Of a DNA stretch of 8,419 nt, positions 5,674 to 8,419 are shown piece by piece (the stretch's first letter is position 1; each line of letters opens with the position of its first letter). Location: contig JAQBYL010000167.1 of the NCBI GenBank assembly GCA_027622495.1, forward strand, positions 1 through 8,419, read 5' to 3'. The DNA comes from Pseudomonadota bacterium (GTDB lineage Bacteria; Pseudomonadota; Gammaproteobacteria; Pseudomonadales; Azotimanducaceae). The notes beneath the pieces were generated by a model. The model saw only the letters and a program-made list of their open reading frames with translations. It searched no databases and was not told where the DNA came from. Made by a program: the position numbers and the translations under genes.

Positions 5674-7116
5674 TTACTGTGCTCGGCGCTCGATGAGCGT
5701 TTGCAGTATTTCGTTATGCCGTTCTTTTGTCAGTTTGTAGTGCGCATAGCACCAGATCGAAAGCAGACCGAGCGACGCGACTAAGGGGCCGTACACAATA
5801 CCCAGGTTAAAGATTGTTTCTGGCGGTATGTCGGCGGCGGTTCTGATGTCTGCGCCGCGTGGCCAGGAAATGATGTCCAGCGCAAAACCGGCGATGATAT
5901 TGCCGACCCCGGTGGTTGCCTTGCCGGAAAATGAGGCAGCAGCAAAGAAAATGCCCTCCTGTCGCTTGCCGCTCTCAAACTCATGTTCATCGACTACATC
6001 GGCCACCATCGAGCCGAAGGCGATATTGGCCTGCACGGTGCAGGCTCCCTGCACCAGCTTGATACCGATCAACAGGGGGATCAGCAAAGCATCGCTGTTT
6101 TCCGGAAACCAGCCGAGCAGCCGCAGAATGATCGGCAGCGCCTGCCAGAAGGGCCACGATAACCCGCCAAAAATGAGCCCCGCTTTCTTACCCCAGCGAC
6201 CGAGTATCGTGGGGGTGAAGAATGCCCCCAGCATCACACCGATCGGGTAGGAGACGATTACCATCAGTATCGAGGGTCGATCGAGTTCCCAGAAATAGGT
6301 GAAGACGTACAGATCAAGCGCACTGTTCACGCCGACCATAACAAACACCATGAGCACACCGGAGAACAGCCATCGGAATGAGACGCTGTGCATGGCCGCA
6401 AACACGTCTTCAAACACACGGATAATCACCCGCCCGAGACTGACCGGGGGCGTGGCAGGAACCTTAGGCAGGTGGGGGATGATTGAACGGGTTCCCCAGG
6501 CACTCCAGAAAATCGTGATTGCCATCAATACTGCGAGCAACAACGCGAAGGGCGGGTAGGCGGCCGCATTCAACTGCCCGTTTGCAAAGGTGTCGGTAGG
6601 AACAAAGAAAAAGCCGAAGCCGATGAGGAACACAAACAGCACGCCGACGTTGCTGAAAAACATGCGATAACCCACCAGTGTAGAACGCTGGTTGTAGTCA
6701 TCACTCATTTCCGCCCCCAGGGCGATGTGTGGCACGTGGTAGAGCGACATCGCGGTGCGGGTTGCATTGGTGAATACCAGCAGCCAGATGAACAGCGCGG
6801 TTTCGGAGCTAACCAGAGGATTGAACAGAAAGTAGAACGAGATACACAGGGGCACAATGGAGGCATACATGAACGGGTGGCGGCGTCCGCGTGGCGATTG
6901 CCAGTGATCGGATAGTGAGCCGGCGAGCGGGTCGGTAAACGCATCCACCACCAATGCCAGGCCAACGGCGATTCCAGCCATGGTGCCGGACAGACCGAGC
7001 ACCTGGTTGTAATAGAAAATCAGGAACGTGCCGAACGCGGCATTCTTGAGCCCTTCGGCCGCCTGCCCGATGCCGAATGCCAACTTGAGATTGAACGAAA
7101 GGACGTGTGGTGCCAA
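5674..7116 (-). CDS. GPH-type MFS transporter (sugar:cation symporter family)
   Basis: A 480-residue inner-membrane carrier of the glycoside-pentoside-hexuronide:cation symporter (MFS_2) family, about 12 membrane segments, which imports small solutes with a cation. Diagnostic features: N-terminal KLAFGIGQAAEGLKNAAFG (11-29); loop 2-3 motif DAFTDPLAGSLSD (58-70) followed by GRRHPFM (77-83), with the acidic pair D58/D62 expected for cation or substrate coupling; and hydrophobic segments such as VGVLFVFLIGFGFFF. Length is normal and both ends look intact. The start is TTG (7116), not ATG: GGGGAG lies 5 nt upstream on the minus strand, and the first in-frame ATG falls at residue 46, inside the membrane domain. 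It is divergent from the NfeD-like gene and convergent with the receptor unit. The substrate is not readable; bacterial relatives carry sugars, uronides and other organic anions. Confidence 0.9.
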   Translation of the reverse strand: MAPHVLSFNLKLAFGIGQAAEGLKNAAFGTFLIFYYNQVLGLSGTMAGIAVGLALVVDAFTDPLAGSLSDHWQSPRGRRHPFMYASIVPLCISFYFLFNPLVSSETALFIWLLVFTNATRTAMSLYHVPHIALGAEMSDDYNQRSTLVGYRMFFSNVGVLFVFLIGFGFFFVPTDTFANGQLNAAAYPPFALLLAVLMAITIFWSAWGTRSIIPHLPKVPATPPVSLGRVIIRVFEDVFAAMHSVSFRWLFSGVLMVFVMVGVNSALDLYVFTYFWELDRPSILMVIVSYPIGVMLGAFFTPTILGRWGKKAGLIFGGLSWPFWQALPIILRLLGWFPENSDALLIPLLIGIKLVQGACTVQANIAFGSMVADVVDEHEFESGKRQEGIFFAAASFSGKATTGVGNIIAGFALDIISWPRGADIRTAADIPPETIFNLGIVYGPLVASLGLLSIWCYAHYKLTKERHNEILQTLIERRAQ

Positions 7117-7121
7117 GGTGT

Positions 7122-7127
7122 CTCCCC
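7122..7127 (-). promoter_or_regulatory. Shine-Dalgarno fixing the TTG start of the MFS transporter
   Basis: On the minus strand the sequence reads GGGGAG, a 5-nt gap, then TTG. This strong site, with no alternative in-frame ATG nearby, supports initiation at TTG. Confidence 0.75.
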
Positions 7128-7204
7128 GCTTGACCTGACCGCATCTGTCGTTTCAAAGGTAAGGGAAGTCTGGCCTGGTTGCGAGCGTTTACGGAGCGGA
7201 CGAT

Positions 7205-7215
7205 TTAAGGCTTAA
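7205..7215. repeat. Small palindrome in the divergent intergenic region
   Basis: TTAAGGCTTAA is an 11-bp palindrome with one central base, in the space between the divergent transporter and NfeD-like genes. TAAGAT (7223-7228) just downstream resembles a -10 box for the plus-strand unit, but no convincing -35 box is spaced correctly. It may be an operator or chance. Confidence 0.25.
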
Positions 7216-7238
7216 GAATCAGTAAGATGATTGCCTGC

Positions 7239-7244
7239 AAGGAG
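7239..7244 (+). promoter_or_regulatory. Shine-Dalgarno deciding the NfeD-like start
   Basis: AAGGAG lies 7 nt before ATG 7252. An upstream in-frame TTG at 7231 overlaps this site and has no ribosome site of its own, so 7252 is chosen. Confidence 0.85.
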
Positions 7245-7251
7245 AGTCAGG

Positions 7252-7806
7252 ATGACGGATTGGTATGACGGTCTGAGTGGCGTCCAACAGTTCCTGTTTG
7301 TTGTGGCGCTGTTTTCCACGCTGATCTTCACCTTTCAGTTTCTGCTGTCGATGGTTGGCATCGGCGGGGATGATATGGACGGGATCCCCGACGAAGGACT
7401 TTCGTTGGGTGACGCGTTCACCATACGAAACGGTGTTTCCTTCCTGATGGGTTTCAGCTGGGGTGGTCTCATGGCCATCAGCTGGGGTCTCGAGCATGTG
7501 CTGATCGTCGGCTTTATCGGCGTGGTCATTGGATCTGCGCTTGTTGCGTTCAACATGCTGCTGATGTTCGGCATGTCAAAAATCAGACATCAGGGCAACA
7601 TCAGGCTTGAGAACGCGATCGATCAACCGGCCAGGGTTTCGTTGAAGATTCCTGCTGGCCGGTCGGGTGTTGGCAAAGTCACCCTGTCGATCCAGGGGCG
7701 GCTGAAAGAATTTCACGCGGTTACTCAAGGCGACGCGCTCGCCAGAAACTCCTCGGTCCGGGTGACCGAGGTGGAGGGTGATCAACTGGTGGTGGAGGCG
7801 GAGTAA
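7252..7806 (+). CDS. NfeD/YqiJ-like membrane protein with C-terminal OB-fold
   Basis: A 184-residue inner-membrane protein resembling the YqiJ/YuaF (NfeD1b-type) partners of flotillins. Three hydrophobic spans are visible: about 11-37 (VQQFLFVVALFSTLIFTFQF...), 61-80 and 82-108. After them comes a soluble beta-rich domain of about 75 residues (115-184), with alternating strands such as ARVSLKIPAG, GKVTLSIQG and SVRVTEVEGDQLVVEAE, as expected of the NfeD OB-fold. An acidic, glycine-rich loop (GGDDMDGIPDEG) joins spans 1 and 2. Family members work with flotillin to organise membrane microdomains or maintain envelope integrity; their biochemistry is poorly defined. It lacks the ClpP-like protease domain of long NfeD proteins. 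Six nucleotides separate its stop from the flotillin start, so they are one operon. Confidence 0.85.
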   Translation: MTDWYDGLSGVQQFLFVVALFSTLIFTFQFLLSMVGIGGDDMDGIPDEGLSLGDAFTIRNGVSFLMGFSWGGLMAISWGLEHVLIVGFIGVVIGSALVAFNMLLMFGMSKIRHQGNIRLENAIDQPARVSLKIPAGRSGVGKVTLSIQGRLKEFHAVTQGDALARNSSVRVTEVEGDQLVVEAE

Positions 7807-7812
7807 AACCTT

Positions 7813-8419
7813 ATGGAAACGTTTGTTGTAGTGGTCATTCTGGCGCTGGTGGTTGTCAGCATGATTGTGGCAGTAACCCGGCGTATACGGACCTGCCCCT
7901 CAGACCAGATTCTGGTCAAGTTTGGTCAGGTCGGGGGTGACTCCTCCGCCAAAACCATCCACGGCGGGACCACGTTCATCTGGCCGGTTATCCAGGGCTT
8001 CCGCTACCTGGACCTCACCCCCATGACCGTAGACATCAAGCTTGAAGGTGCGCTGTCCAAACAGAACATCAGGGTCAATGTGCCATCCCGGTTTACCTTT
8101 GGCATAGGCACCACCCAGGAGTTGATGAGCAACGCAGCTGAGCGTCTGTTGTCGCTGGACACCAACGAAATTGAAGAAACCGCCAAAGACATCATCTTCG
8201 GCCAGTTGCGCGCCACCATCGCGACCATGGACATCGAAGAGATCAACGGTGACCGCGAAACCTTCGAAAGCCGCGTGTTGGAAAACATCGAATCCGAGTT
8301 GATGAAGATCGGCCTGAGGCTGATCAACGTGAACATCTCAGATATCACCGACGAATCAGGCTACATCGAAGCGCTGGGTCGGCGAGCCGCCGCAGATGCG
8401 ATCAACCAGGCTCGAATAG
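7813..8419 (+). CDS. Flotillin-like SPFH-domain protein (YqiK/FloT type), 3' truncated
   Basis: The frame is open from ATG 7813 to the window end (202 codons); full-length flotillins are about 500 or more residues, so more than half is missing. Visible: an N-terminal membrane segment (about 2-22, TFVVVVILALVVVSMIVAV); then RTCPSDQILVKFGQVG (26-41) and HGGTTFIWPVIQGF (50-63), typical of bacterial flotillin; and an SPFH/band-7 domain to about residue 180, including EETAKDIIFGQLRATIATM and LMKIGLRLINVNISDITD. The start of the heptad-rich flotillin region is seen in EALGRRAAADAINQA. It oligomerises on the inner membrane face to scaffold microdomains. GGAG (7800-7803), overlapping the end of the upstream gene, lies 9 nt before the ATG. 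Pairing with the NfeD-like gene is the standard arrangement. Confidence 0.95.
   Translation, partial: METFVVVVILALVVVSMIVAVTRRIRTCPSDQILVKFGQVGGDSSAKTIHGGTTFIWPVIQGFRYLDLTPMTVDIKLEGALSKQNIRVNVPSRFTFGIGTTQELMSNAAERLLSLDTNEIEETAKDIIFGQLRATIATMDIEEINGDRETFESRVLENIESELMKIGLRLINVNISDITDESGYIEALGRRAAADAINQARI

Noticed and set aside
5602..5784. 60-codon plus-strand ORF starting at the terminator
   Set aside because: It begins inside the terminator stem, crosses the T-run, and then runs antisense to the end of the MFS transporter; it has no ribosome site in proper position.
7231..7251. TTG 7231 as the start of the NfeD-like gene
   Set aside because: The AAGGAG ribosome site lies within this extension and points to ATG 7252.

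Overview
The window looks like chromosomal DNA of a Gram-negative bacterium, most likely a free-living, perhaps marine, gammaproteobacterium. The grounds are a TonB-dependent outer-membrane receptor, an unsaturated-lipid methyltransferase of the cyclopropane-fatty-acid synthase family, a YqiJ/YqiK-type (NfeD-like plus flotillin) pair, dense coding and GC content a little above one half by eye. No tRNA, rRNA, CRISPR array, transposase or phage gene was seen.

Layout. (1) 1-1628, plus strand: the 3' part of a CFA-synthase-like methyltransferase, overlapping by ATGA a geranylgeranyl-reductase-family flavoprotein. They probably modify an unsaturated lipid in sequence: methyl transfer, then flavin-dependent redox. 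(2) 1674-2564, minus strand: a dienelactone-hydrolase-family alpha/beta hydrolase, convergent with the flavoprotein. (3) 2565-2884: a long leader with a conserved promoter/operator-like element, a possible upstream small ORF with a strong Shine-Dalgarno, and overlapping hairpins. (4) 2885-5266, plus strand: a complete TonB-dependent receptor with signal peptide, TonB box, plug and barrel. (5) 5267-5673: a gene-poor stretch holding a 12-bp perfect hairpin, a second copy of the element found upstream of the receptor (44 of 58 positions identical, ungapped), a 24-codon ORF with a good Shine-Dalgarno, and a textbook intrinsic terminator. (6) 5674-7116, minus strand: a GPH-type (sugar:cation symporter-like) MFS transporter that starts at TTG. 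(7) 7252-8419, plus strand: an NfeD/YqiJ-like membrane protein followed after 6 nt by a flotillin that runs off the window.

The receptor, hydrolase and GPH transporter could form an import-and-hydrolysis set for one organic substrate, but only proximity supports this. NfeD-like plus flotillin is a known membrane-microdomain pair and appears to be a separate unit.

The least explained signal is the duplicated element flanking the receptor gene. Its second copy heads what looks like a very short self-contained transcription unit (element, small ORF, terminator). This could be a small RNA or small-protein gene, or the scar of a deleted paralogous receptor.
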